Origin: an uncultured Cycloclasticus sp.
GTDB taxonomy: Bacteria > Pseudomonadota > Gammaproteobacteria > Methylococcales > Cycloclasticaceae
Direction: 5' to 3'
Length of the DNA stretch: 35,772 bases
Assembly: GCA_913057515.1 (NCBI GenBank)
Contig: CAJXOJ010000004.1
Coordinates: forward strand, 1-35,772
Below the pieces are notes generated by a model that was given only the letters and a program-made list of their open reading frames with translations, did no database searches and was not told the DNA's origin. The position numbers were made by a program, and so were the translations under genes. How positions within the stretch are numbered: the first letter of the stretch is position 1; every line of letters begins with the position of its first letter. Below are positions 16,308 through 27,086 of this stretch, piece after piece.

Positions 16308-16348
16308 AAGATTTTGTAGATAAACTTGATGGATAAAAGGTAATTTTA

Positions 16349-18256
16349 ATGACTGAAACAATAGAAAAGAATGAGAAGCAAACACTAGGCTTTGAGGCAG
16401 AAACTAAACAAGTTTTAGACTTGGTGATTCATTCGCTTTATAGCAATAAAGAGATTTTTTTACGCGAGCTAGTTTCAAATGCATCTGACGCGGCGGATAA
16501 GTTACGTTTTGCAGCACTGTCAGATGAAAGCTTGTATGAAGCTGATGGCGAACTGAAAGTTCGTTTAGCGGTTGATAAAGAAGCGCGTACGTTGACGATT
16601 TCTGATAACGGCATTGGTATGACGGTGGATGAGGTTAAGAAAAATATCGGTACGATTGCTCATTCGGGGACTAAAAAGTTTTTTGAATCGTTAACCGGTG
16701 ATGAAAGTAAAGATAGTCAGATGATTGGTCAATTTGGTGTCGGCTTTTACTCAGGTTTTATCGTTGCTGATAAAGTTACCGTGATAACACGAAAAGCAGG
16801 CGAGGATAAAGCCACCGGTGTTAAGTGGGAGTCTTCAGGTGAAGGTGAATACACCATTGAAACAACTGAAAAAGAAGCGCGTGGTACGGATGTAATTTTG
16901 CACCTAAAAGAAGGTGAAGACGAGTTTTTAGAAAGCTACCGTTTGCAATCAATTGTTCATAAGTTTTCTGAGCATCTAGATATTCCTATTGTGATGAAAA
17001 ATGAGAGTAAGGATGAAGAAAAAGAAGATGAACCCGATGATATTACCGTTAATAGCGCAACAGCATTGTGGACAAAGGCCAAGAGTGAGTTAAAAGAAGA
17101 GGATTACCACGAATTCTATAAGCAAACGCTGCATGATTACCAAGACCCCTTGGCTTATACGCATAGTAAAGTGGAAGGGACCAACGAATACACATTATTA
17201 CTCTACGTGCCGTCTAAGGCACCGTTTGATATGTGGGATAGAGAAGCGACCAGTGGCGTTAAACTGTACGTTAAGCGAACCTTTATTATGGAAGGTGGCG
17301 AATTAATGCCGCGTTACTTACGTTTCGTAAAAGGAATTATTGATTCCGATAGTTTGCCTTTGAACGTATCACGTGAATTATTACAGCAAAGTAAGCAGAT
17401 TGATTTGTTGAAAGCAGGGGCGGTTAAAAAGGTCTTGTCGTTGATTGAAGGCTTATCAAAAAAACACCCTGAAAAATTTGACATATTCTGGGCTGAGTTT
17501 GGTTCAGTGCTAAAAGAAGGTCCAATCGAAGATACAAAAAACAAAGATCAAATTGCTAAATTGTTGCGTTTTGCATCAACAAAAACAGATGGTAAGCAAA
17601 CGCTAACCTTGCCTTCTTATATTGAAAATATGCAAGAAGGGCAAAGTAAAATTTATTACCTAACCGGTAGTGCATACGCGACAGTTAAAAATAGCCCGCA
17701 CCTTGAAGTCTTTAAAAAGAAAGGTATTGAAGTGTTGTTATTAACCGACCATGTTGATGAATGGTTAGTGCAACATATGCCTGAATTTGATGGTAAAACC
17801 TTACAGTCTGTGGCCAAAGGCGATCTTGATTTGGGCGAGGTTAATAAAGACGATGCGACTGATGAGACAACTGACGATAAAAAGGATGATGAAGCATTAA
17901 ACAGCATTTTAGAACAAATTAAGACGACCTTAGATGGAAAAGTTAAAGATGTGCGGGTGAGTTCACGATTAACCGATTCCCCTGCCTGTTTAGTAGCAGA
18001 TGAGCATGAAATGGGCGCGCATATGGAGCGTATTATGAAAGCGGCAGGGCAAGATATGCCAGCTAGTTTGCCGACCTTTGAAATCAATGCCGACCATGCA
18101 CTTATTCAACGTTTAAAAGAAGAAACCGATGATGAGCGGTTTGCTGACCTTTCAAACCTATTATTTGAGCAAGCGTTATTAAGTGAAGGTGGGCAGTTAG
18201 AAGACCCTGCAACATTTGTTCAGCGCTTGAATAAACTATTGCAATCTTTGCTATAA
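16349..18256 (+). CDS. htpG: molecular chaperone HtpG (Hsp90)
   Basis: A 635-residue cytosolic Hsp90 homologue that binds ATP and remodels client proteins with DnaK. The N-terminal GHKL ATPase domain shows NKEIFLRELVSNASDAADKL (Glu and Asn for hydrolysis and Mg), DNGIGM and GQFGVGFYS. The middle domain carries LPLNVSRELLQQ with the ATP-contacting Arg. A C-terminal dimerisation domain ends QRLNKLLQSLL. An acidic run at about 223-232 sits where the charged linker lies, and a second at about 500-515 (DDATDETTDDKKDDE) separates the middle and C-terminal domains. Length equals that of typical bacterial HtpG. A consensus sigma-32 promoter lies just upstream and a strong terminator just downstream, so it is its own heat-shock transcript. 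Confidence 0.96.
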   Translation: MTETIEKNEKQTLGFEAETKQVLDLVIHSLYSNKEIFLRELVSNASDAADKLRFAALSDESLYEADGELKVRLAVDKEARTLTISDNGIGMTVDEVKKNIGTIAHSGTKKFFESLTGDESKDSQMIGQFGVGFYSGFIVADKVTVITRKAGEDKATGVKWESSGEGEYTIETTEKEARGTDVILHLKEGEDEFLESYRLQSIVHKFSEHLDIPIVMKNESKDEEKEDEPDDITVNSATALWTKAKSELKEEDYHEFYKQTLHDYQDPLAYTHSKVEGTNEYTLLLYVPSKAPFDMWDREATSGVKLYVKRTFIMEGGELMPRYLRFVKGIIDSDSLPLNVSRELLQQSKQIDLLKAGAVKKVLSLIEGLSKKHPEKFDIFWAEFGSVLKEGPIEDTKNKDQIAKLLRFASTKTDGKQTLTLPSYIENMQEGQSKIYYLTGSAYATVKNSPHLEVFKKKGIEVLLLTDHVDEWLVQHMPEFDGKTLQSVAKGDLDLGEVNKDDATDETTDDKKDDEALNSILEQIKTTLDGKVKDVRVSSRLTDSPACLVADEHEMGAHMERIMKAAGQDMPASLPTFEINADHALIQRLKEETDDERFADLSNLLFEQALLSEGGQLEDPATFVQRLNKLLQSLL

Positions 18257-18293
18257 CTTATAGGGCTGTTAGCGCCGATTAAGTGAAAAAAAG

Positions 18294-18316
18294 AAGGCGG
18301 CCCAAGTGGCCGCCTT
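18294..18316. terminator. bidirectional terminator between htpG and the His/Tyr-rich protein gene
   Basis: A 9-bp GC-rich stem (AAGGCGGCC at 18294-18302 with GGCCGCCTT at 18308-18316) has a 5-base loop. For leftward transcripts the hairpin is followed by TTCTTTTTTT, an excellent terminator. For htpG the T run is shorter. It separates two convergent genes. Confidence 0.85.
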
Positions 18317-18356
18317 TGAGTATGTGAGAATAGAATCTCACCAGGGAGGAACAATA

Positions 18357-18776
18357 TTAAAACCTTAAATATAGGTTGAGCCCAGGGTTGTAATAATTAA
18401 GGCGGTTTAGTGTATTGTTAAGTCGCTGAGCTCTGTAGTAATCGTTCGAATGCCTAGCCCGGTAGTTAGTATAGTTATAATATTTTTGCTGGTATTTATT
18501 ATGGCCGTAGTGTTTGGGGTGGTAGTTGTTGCTTGAATAACGGTGGCGATAGCGATCATACTGTTGCTGCTTGTAATGCTGTTTATTCAAGTGCTTTTTC
18601 GCGTGCCAATTTTGTTGGTGCCGATCGTGTTTATTGTCTTGCTGGCGTGAAAAACCACTGTAATGCTTAGTATTATTTGAATGATCAGAGTGTCTTCTGT
18701 CCGCTAAAGAGGCGGTGCTAATAATTAGCAAAGAACAAAAAATAAATATTGAGAATGCGTTTAGTGTTTTCATCAT
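18357..18776 (-). CDS. secreted small protein rich in His, Tyr, Asn, Gln and Arg
   Basis: A 139-residue protein I do not recognise. A clear signal peptide (hydrophobic FSIFIFCSLLIIS) is followed by a likely cleavage site after Ala25 (ASLA). The 114-residue mature part has 13 histidines and 17 tyrosines, with many Asn, Gln, Arg and Lys and hardly any acidic or aliphatic residues until the end. There are short repeats of the kind HYK, YHPKHYGH and YYNYTNY. The C-terminus is less biased (LNNTLNRLNYYNPGLNLYLRF). It is probably periplasmic or extracellular and strongly basic. Metal binding (Ni, Cu, Zn) by His or oxidative Tyr cross-linking is possible but unproven. Two adjacent ATGs can start it. 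The ribosome site AAGGAT is locked in the 18777-18827 hairpin. A strong terminator follows. Confidence 0.7.
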   Translation of the reverse strand: MMKTLNAFSIFIFCSLLIISTASLADRRHSDHSNNTKHYSGFSRQQDNKHDRHQQNWHAKKHLNKQHYKQQQYDRYRHRYSSNNYHPKHYGHNKYQQKYYNYTNYRARHSNDYYRAQRLNNTLNRLNYYNPGLNLYLRF

Positions 18777-18827
18777 CTTATCCTTAACTGCAATAGCAGT
18801 TCTGTTAATGTGCAGTTAAAGGATAAG
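18777..18827 (-). promoter_or_regulatory. leader hairpin sequestering the ribosome site of the His/Tyr-rich protein gene
   Basis: A 16-bp inverted repeat (18777-18792 with 18811-18827, one extra base in the latter arm) ends directly at the start codon. In the mRNA the 3' arm carries the ribosome site AAGGAT and the 5' arm is its complement. A competing local hairpin, AACTGC/GCAGTT (18786-18791 with 18796-18801, 4-base loop), uses the top of the same 3' arm. The two folds exclude each other at that part, as in a translational switch or RNA thermometer. The arms and bases are visible; regulation is inferred. Confidence 0.6.
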
Positions 18828-18887
18828 ACTTAGCGATGAATTGAAACTGAATGAATTGAACGTTATTTGAAGGCAGGTGCTTGAGTT

Positions 18888-19277
18888 TTAAGGTAGCTGA
18901 ACAGGAGTGCTCGGTTGCCAGTTATCCGCTTTATGTTCAGCAACAACGGTTGTATAAACACCGCCTCGAACATTAAATTCAGCCGATAGGCGCATAAAGC
19001 GTGGCTCGCAAGCGGCTACTAAGTCGGCCAATATTGAGTTGGTGACGGCTTCATGGAACGCACCTTTATCTCGATAAGACCAAACATAAAGCTTGAATGA
19101 TTTAAGTTCGATACAGCTTTCATTCGGTACATATTCAAGAGTAAGTGTCGCAAAATCAGGCTGCCCTGTTTTTGGGCATAAGCATGTGAACTCCGGCGTA
19201 TCGATACGAATGGTGTAGTCACGGTCAGTGTTTGGGTTAGGGAATGTTTCTAAGTCAGTGTTGGGTTGTGTGCTCAT
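18888..19277 (-). CDS. queF: NADPH-dependent 7-cyano-7-deazaguanine reductase (QueF, short type)
   Basis: A 129-residue enzyme that reduces preQ0 to preQ1, the nitrile-to-amine step of queuosine synthesis for tRNA wobble bases. It is the unimodular (type I) form, as in Bacillus, with a tunnelling (T) fold. The motif [14 protein letters not shown] holds the thioimide-forming Cys34 and the proton donor Asp41. ELKSFKLY (57-64) is the QueF family signature for NADPH binding. FHEA supplies His75 and Glu76 for substrate binding. The family length, about 130-150 residues, fits. No other queuosine genes are in the window. The ribosome site is weak. It is transcribed away from smc and towards the His/Tyr-rich gene. 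Confidence 0.93.
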   Translation of the reverse strand: MSTQPNTDLETFPNPNTDRDYTIRIDTPEFTCLCPKTGQPDFATLTLEYVPNESCIELKSFKLYVWSYRDKGAFHEAVTNSILADLVAACEPRFMRLSAEFNVRGGVYTTVVAEHKADNWQPSTPVQLP

Positions 19278-19411
19278 TAAAATATCGTCGATGTTGTCTT
19301 AAAAAAATCATTTTACAATGAATATAAAAAGAACGGGGTTAAAGACGCTTTTTAACGGATAAATTAGCCAGTATTCTTTGTGAAAAAAGCACAATCCTGT
19401 ATCGTTAGCCG

Positions 19412-22400
19412 ATGCGTTTGGAAAAAATAAAACTATCCGGTTTTAAATCATTTGTTGACCCAACGACGATTCCTTTTTCAAGTGATTTAGTCGGTATTGT
19501 TGGGCCAAATGGTTGTGGTAAATCGAATGTTATTGATGCCGTCAGGTGGGTATTGGGTGAAAGCTCAGCCAAGCATTTGCGCGGAGACCAAATGGCAGAT
19601 GTTATTTTTAATGGTTCTATAACGCGTAAACCAGTCGGGCAGGCATTTGTTGAGCTTATTTTTGATAATAGCGATGCAACCATTACTGGCGAGTTTGCAA
19701 GCTATCGCCAAATTTCATTGAAACGACAAGTGAACCGAGAAGGTCAATCAGTTTATTTTTTAAACGGTTCGCGTTGTCGTCGTAAAGACATTACCGACTT
19801 ATTCCTAGGGACTGGGCTTGGGCCGCGCAGTTATGCCATTATTGAGCAAGGAACGATTTCTCGTTTAGTGGAGGCTAAGCCAGATGAGCTTCGAGTGTTT
19901 CTTGAAGAAGCGGCCGGTATATCGAAATATAAAGAACGTCGCCGCGATACGGAAAACCGAATGCGACGTACGCGAGAAAACTTAGAGCGTATTGCTGATT
20001 TATGTGAAGAAATTGATAAGCAATGTCGTCACCTAAAGCGTCAAGCGAGTACCGCAAGAAGATATAAAGAACTGAAATCAGAAGAGCGTCAACTTAAGGT
20101 GGAGTTATTGGCGTTGCGCTGGCAGGGCTTGCATGAGCACGATGAGCATCAGCAACAAATCATCACGCAACTAGAAACGAAAGTAGAAGCAACATTGGCT
20201 GCTCAACGAGAGCTTGAAAAAAATATAGAGACGCAGCGTGAGCAGCATAATGTTCAACGTGAAAATTTAGCGGCGGTACAAGCAGAATTTTATGCCATTG
20301 GGTCGGATATCGCCAAGCTAGAGCAAGCCATACAACACCAGCAAGGTTTAAAACAACAGCAACAAGATGATTTGGCGCGCTTTAATACGCAGCTTGAGCA
20401 GTCGCAACAAGAACTGGCCGACAGTGAAGGGGAAATAGCGGAAACCAATAAGCAGATTCAGGCGACTGAGAGTGCGCTGCTAGAGGCAAAGCAGCATGAG
20501 GAAACAATAGCTGAATCATTAGTTGGCCATGAGCAAGCGATGAGCGATTGGCAGAAGGCTTGGGATGAGTTTACCGATCAAGTGGCTGAGCCGAAAAGAA
20601 AGATAGATGTTGAAAAAACAAAAATAGCTCAATTAGATCGACAACTGATGCAATCAGCGCAACGTCTTACGGCAACACAAAGCGAGCAAAATAAACTGCA
20701 AAAAGTACTAGAGGACGGTGATTTAACTGGCTTGCAGGAGCAGCACGATTCCTTGAATACAAAATATTTAAAAGAGCAAACATTGTTGCAAGAAAATCAG
20801 CACAATACATCCGCTCTACGAACCTTAATGAATGATGAAAGTGATGCTTTAGCTGAGTTGCGAGAAGACTCCTCGCGCGTCGCGGGCCGGCTAGAATCTA
20901 TTATGGTATTGCAGCAATCTAATTTAAGCGACTCCCAACAATCTATTGACCGATGGTTAGCTGATAGGGGATTGGAAAAAGCGCCTAAGTTAATTGAGAA
21001 AATCGATGTGCTTGCGGGTTGGGAAAAAGCCATAGAAACGGCCTTGGGTAAAAGGTTGCAGGCTGTTTGCGTTAGCGATATGGATGCAGTGTTAACGGTC
21101 AACCTAAAACCTCCTGTGGGTGAGTTAACATTGTTTAACATTGCAGAAGCGCCAAAAAAAGCCGTTAAAAAAACATCGCTAGCCAGTTTAATTAGCTCTG
21201 AGTTAGCGCCAATGGTATTGCTTGAAAACATCCACTTTGCTGAAACGATTGATCAAGCAAAAATATTGTTAAGATCACTTGAGCCTTATGAGTCTGTGAT
21301 GACCAAAGAAGGGGTTTGGTTAACGACCGATAGCGTTAGTTTTGTAGATAAAGAGAACGAAAACAGCGCCTTGGTGCTTGAGAAAGAAAAAAAATCTCTT
21401 ACTAAACGATTGCAAAAGCTGTCAGAAAAAATTACACAAAAAGAGGCGGCATTAGTGAATTCGCGTGCTGAACTGGCTGAGCTGGAAAATGTCGGTCGTA
21501 ACTTGCGTCAACAGGAAACTAACGCGGTTCAACAGGTGTCGAAGCTAGCGATGCAAATTAATGATAAAAAGTCAGCGCTTGAGTCAGCGCAGCAACGCTT
21601 ACAACAAGTGGCCGCCGATGCTGAACAAATAACGCAGAACAAACATGAAGATGAACAGAGTTTGCTAAACAGCAAGCAAGCGCTTGAGCGAGCCACTGAG
21701 CAGGCTGCGCAAATAGAATTGCAGAGAAATCAGTTGCAAGAAGAGCGCACGACAACACAATCAACACTTGATGGGGCTAGACGAGAGCTTCAGCGCTGCC
21801 GTGAGTTGACGCATCGTTTGGTGTTAAAAATAGAATCTTTACGTTCATCCCAAGCGCTGATTAACCAAAAATTACAAACGGTTAAAGAACGCATGGCGCA
21901 GGCGACTGATAAAGTGGTTGATTTGAAAACGCAACTAACTATGAGTAATGAGCCGTTAGATGGGCAGAGGTTAGCGTTGGAAGGTTTGTTAAAAAAGCGC
22001 GTGGCTATTGAAGATCGGCTGGTCAGCATGCGCTCATCTACTGAGTCAATCGATCAGCGGATTAGGCAATTGGAAACAGCCCGGCATGATGCTGAACAGA
22101 AAGTGCAGCAGGCTAGAGAAAATGCGTCTGCTGCCAAGGTGAATCATCAAGAGGTATTGGTGCGTAAACAGACGTTGGTGGAGCAACTGCAAGAGTCTGA
22201 TATTGAGTTGCCGGACACTTTAGGCAATATGTCGGAAAATGCAAACGAGCCAGAATGGCAAAATAATGTGCTGGTATTGGCTGAGAAAATAAACAAACTG
22301 GGTTTGATTAACCTCACCGCGATAGAAGAGTATGAGGCGCAATCAGAAAGAAAGCAGTACCTAGATAAGCAACAACTCGATTTAACCGACTCGTTAAGAA

Positions 22401-22912
22401 TATTAGAGTCTGCCATTGATAAAATTGATAAAGAAAGCAGAGCGCTATTTAAGCAGACCTTTGATAAAGTAAATGCGGGTTTTGAACAACGGTTTCCTAA
22501 GTTATTTGGTGGTGGGCACGCCTATTTGCAGCAAACAGGTGAAGATTTACTGGAAACTGGTGTTACCGTAATGGCGAGGCCGCCAGGTAAGCGTAACAGT
22601 TCAATTCATTTGTTATCGGGTGGTGAAAAGGCATTAACAGCCGTTGCGCTGGTTTTCTCAATTTTTGATTTAAACCCATCGCCTTTTTGTATGCTAGATG
22701 AAGTGGATGCACCGTTAGATGAAGCAAATGTTGAGCGTTTTAGTGATTTGGTAAAAGAGATGTCGGATAATGTTCAGATGATTTTGATTACCCATAATAA
22801 AACGACCATGGAAATGGCTAATCAACTGGCAGGCGTTACGATGAAAGAGCCAGGTGTTTCAAGATTAGTCACTGTGGATTTAGAAGAAGCCGCTAAAATG
22901 GCGGCCAGTTAA
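19412..22912 (+). CDS. smc: chromosome segregation ATPase SMC
   Basis: A 1166-residue SMC protein that, with ScpA and ScpB, compacts and helps segregate the chromosome. The N-terminal head has Walker A GPNGCGKSN (31-39) and the motif SYAIIEQGTISRLVEAKPDE. Long heptad coiled coils rich in Gln, Glu and Leu occupy about 170-500 and 660-930. Between them lies a hinge at about 515-650 (GWEKAIETALGKRLQAV). The C-terminal head has signature LSGGEK (1068-1073) and Walker B CMLDEVDAP with Asp1096 and Glu1097. The presence of SMC rather than MukB separates this organism from the enterobacterial group. It is first in the rightward smc-zipA-ligA cluster, 30 bases before zipA. Confidence 0.96.
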   Translation: MRLEKIKLSGFKSFVDPTTIPFSSDLVGIVGPNGCGKSNVIDAVRWVLGESSAKHLRGDQMADVIFNGSITRKPVGQAFVELIFDNSDATITGEFASYRQISLKRQVNREGQSVYFLNGSRCRRKDITDLFLGTGLGPRSYAIIEQGTISRLVEAKPDELRVFLEEAAGISKYKERRRDTENRMRRTRENLERIADLCEEIDKQCRHLKRQASTARRYKELKSEERQLKVELLALRWQGLHEHDEHQQQIITQLETKVEATLAAQRELEKNIETQREQHNVQRENLAAVQAEFYAIGSDIAKLEQAIQHQQGLKQQQQDDLARFNTQLEQSQQELADSEGEIAETNKQIQATESALLEAKQHEETIAESLVGHEQAMSDWQKAWDEFTDQVAEPKRKIDVEKTKIAQLDRQLMQSAQRLTATQSEQNKLQKVLEDGDLTGLQEQHDSLNTKYLKEQTLLQENQHNTSALRTLMNDESDALAELREDSSRVAGRLESIMVLQQSNLSDSQQSIDRWLADRGLEKAPKLIEKIDVLAGWEKAIETALGKRLQAVCVSDMDAVLTVNLKPPVGELTLFNIAEAPKKAVKKTSLASLISSELAPMVLLENIHFAETIDQAKILLRSLEPYESVMTKEGVWLTTDSVSFVDKENENSALVLEKEKKSLTKRLQKLSEKITQKEAALVNSRAELAELENVGRNLRQQETNAVQQVSKLAMQINDKKSALESAQQRLQQVAADAEQITQNKHEDEQSLLNSKQALERATEQAAQIELQRNQLQEERTTTQSTLDGARRELQRCRELTHRLVLKIESLRSSQALINQKLQTVKERMAQATDKVVDLKTQLTMSNEPLDGQRLALEGLLKKRVAIEDRLVSMRSSTESIDQRIRQLETARHDAEQKVQQARENASAAKVNHQEVLVRKQTLVEQLQESDIELPDTLGNMSENANEPEWQNNVLVLAEKINKLGLINLTAIEEYEAQSERKQYLDKQQLDLTDSLRILESAIDKIDKESRALFKQTFDKVNAGFEQRFPKLFGGGHAYLQQTGEDLLETGVTVMARPPGKRNSSIHLLSGGEKALTAVALVFSIFDLNPSPFCMLDEVDAPLDEANVERFSDLVKEMSDNVQMILITHNKTTMEMANQLAGVTMKEPGVSRLVTVDLEEAAKMAAS

Positions 22913-22942
22913 ACGTAGCTAACATTATTTTAAGGATAGGAA

Positions 22943-25695
<2,753 letters not shown>

Positions 25696-25721
25696 ACGAC
25701 GATTTAGAAACGCAGGTCTGT

Positions 25722-26825
25722 ATGCTGCAAAGTCATCTGGATGGCATGATTTTGCGTGTCAAAAAAAATGAGGAGATGTTTAAGCGCTTCCAAGAGTTGG
25801 ATATGCGTTTATTATCTCTTAACTCGTTAAGGGAGTTAGTCGAGCATATTTATACAGATGCTCAGCTGGTGTTTAACCTTGAGTCTTTGTCGTTGGTGTT
25901 GGCGGATGAGAAAAGTGAAATCAAACAGTTTTTAACCGAAGATGGCTTTAGGTTTGATGAATATCAAAGCGTCATTGTGCTATCGCAGACGGCTGTGTTT
26001 AAGGATAAGTTGGGCCTCTCTCAACGTATTGTGTTGGGCGATGCCGAGAAGGTGCTGCCAAAAGAATTTTGGCCTGATAACACCAGTAGACCTAAAACAG
26101 TCGCGATTATTCCCTTATTAAGGCGTGGCGTTTACCTTGGTTGCATGGTGTTTGGAAGTGATGAGGTCGATCGCTTTCAAGCGGAGATGGCAACCTACTT
26201 TTTGGATCGCTTGGGTAAGGTGCTCAGTGTTTGTATGGAAAACACATTGAATTATGAGCAGCTGAGGCGAAACAGTTTATTTGACACCTTAACAGGGGTT
26301 AATAACCGCCGGTTTTTTGAACAACGTATGGATGAAGAAATTTTGCGTTCGCTGAGAACGGGGGACAGTTTGTCTTGTTTGTTTATTGATATCGATTTTT
26401 TTAAGAAGGTTAACGATAATTATGGTCACCAAGTCGGTGATATAGCGTTGCGACATGTGGCAGAGCAATTGCGAAGCCAATTAAGAAGCAATGATATTTT
26501 AGCGCGATACGGGGGGGAAGAATTTATTGTTGTGCTACCCACGGCATCTGAAAAAAAAGGTATAGAAGTGGCTGATAGGATGCGCGAAGCCATTGCAAAG
26601 ACACCGTTGAGCCTTACCAGTGGCGAGGTGTTAAATTTAACGGTTTCGATGGGTGTTTCAACATTTGTAGTAAATGAACCGGGCGTATCAAAAGCCCTAG
26701 GCCGATCGGTGTTGATTGAAGTGGCTGATAAAGCACTGTATGCAGCAAAGAAATCGGGTAGAAACTGTGTGGTCAGTGGCGGTGAGTTGGTGGCTATTTC
26801 AGGCGCTAAAAGCCAGTCATCTTAG
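25722..26825 (+). CDS. diguanylate cyclase with N-terminal DUF484/GAF-like domain
   Basis: A 367-residue soluble protein. Residues about 1-180 resemble the DUF484 family, a GAF-like sensor fold: an N-terminal coiled coil around LRVKKNEEMFKRFQELD, then beta-rich sequence with VAIIPLLRRGVYLGCMVFG. Residues about 182-355 form a GGDEF domain with DTLTGVNNRRFF, IDIDFFKKVND and the active-site RYGGEEF (262-268), the GGEEF form found in active cyclases. An RxxD product-inhibition site lies at 255-258. It should make c-di-GMP from two GTP. The upstream frame stays open without any ATG, GTG or TTG until a stop, so the ATG at 25722 is the start. It begins 26 bases after ligA and is probably cotranscribed. 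Confidence 0.88.
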   Translation: MLQSHLDGMILRVKKNEEMFKRFQELDMRLLSLNSLRELVEHIYTDAQLVFNLESLSLVLADEKSEIKQFLTEDGFRFDEYQSVIVLSQTAVFKDKLGLSQRIVLGDAEKVLPKEFWPDNTSRPKTVAIIPLLRRGVYLGCMVFGSDEVDRFQAEMATYFLDRLGKVLSVCMENTLNYEQLRRNSLFDTLTGVNNRRFFEQRMDEEILRSLRTGDSLSCLFIDIDFFKKVNDNYGHQVGDIALRHVAEQLRSQLRSNDILARYGGEEFIVVLPTASEKKGIEVADRMREAIAKTPLSLTSGEVLNLTVSMGVSTFVVNEPGVSKALGRSVLIEVADKALYAAKKSGRNCVVSGGELVAISGAKSQSS

Positions 26826-26940
26826 AGCGTATACAGTTCAACCAATTATTGTCTTTTTTAGGGTTTCCTTATCTAGTCTCTGTTTAAGCTCAATAGAATG
26901 GCTATTGCTCAACAAGATTGTTTTTCAAGGCCAAACAAAA

Positions 26941-26970
26941 TTATCAAGCAAGCCGGTTTTCGGGTATAAT
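26941..26970 (+). promoter_or_regulatory. sigma-70 promoter for gyrA
   Basis: TTATCA (26941-26946), an 18-base spacer and a perfect TATAAT (26965-26970), about 110 bases of leader before the gyrA ATG. The rest of the 261-base gap (26826-27086) holds no other clear element apart from the GAGGAG ribosome site at 27071-27076. Confidence 0.6.
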
Positions 26971-27086
26971 TTCAGCTTTATTTTTCATAAATTTGTTGGC
27001 AATAAAAAGACCGTGTTAAGACGGGGTATTTATTGTTTTCTTAATGTTTTTATTGAATTATTTGGCGTCTGAGGAGATACCGCTAC

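Noticed and set aside
17656-18087. 143-residue minus-strand frame within htpG
   Set aside because: Antisense to the conserved HtpG C-terminal half; low-complexity Ser-rich translation.
19900-22300. Gln/Glu-rich repetitive DNA in smc as a tandem repeat
   Set aside because: It reflects the coiled-coil heptads of SMC; I saw no exact repeat unit.
26716-27072. 118-residue rightward frame between the cyclase and gyrA
   Set aside because: Its first third overlaps the GGDEF domain in another frame; the rest covers the gyrA promoter and resembles no protein.
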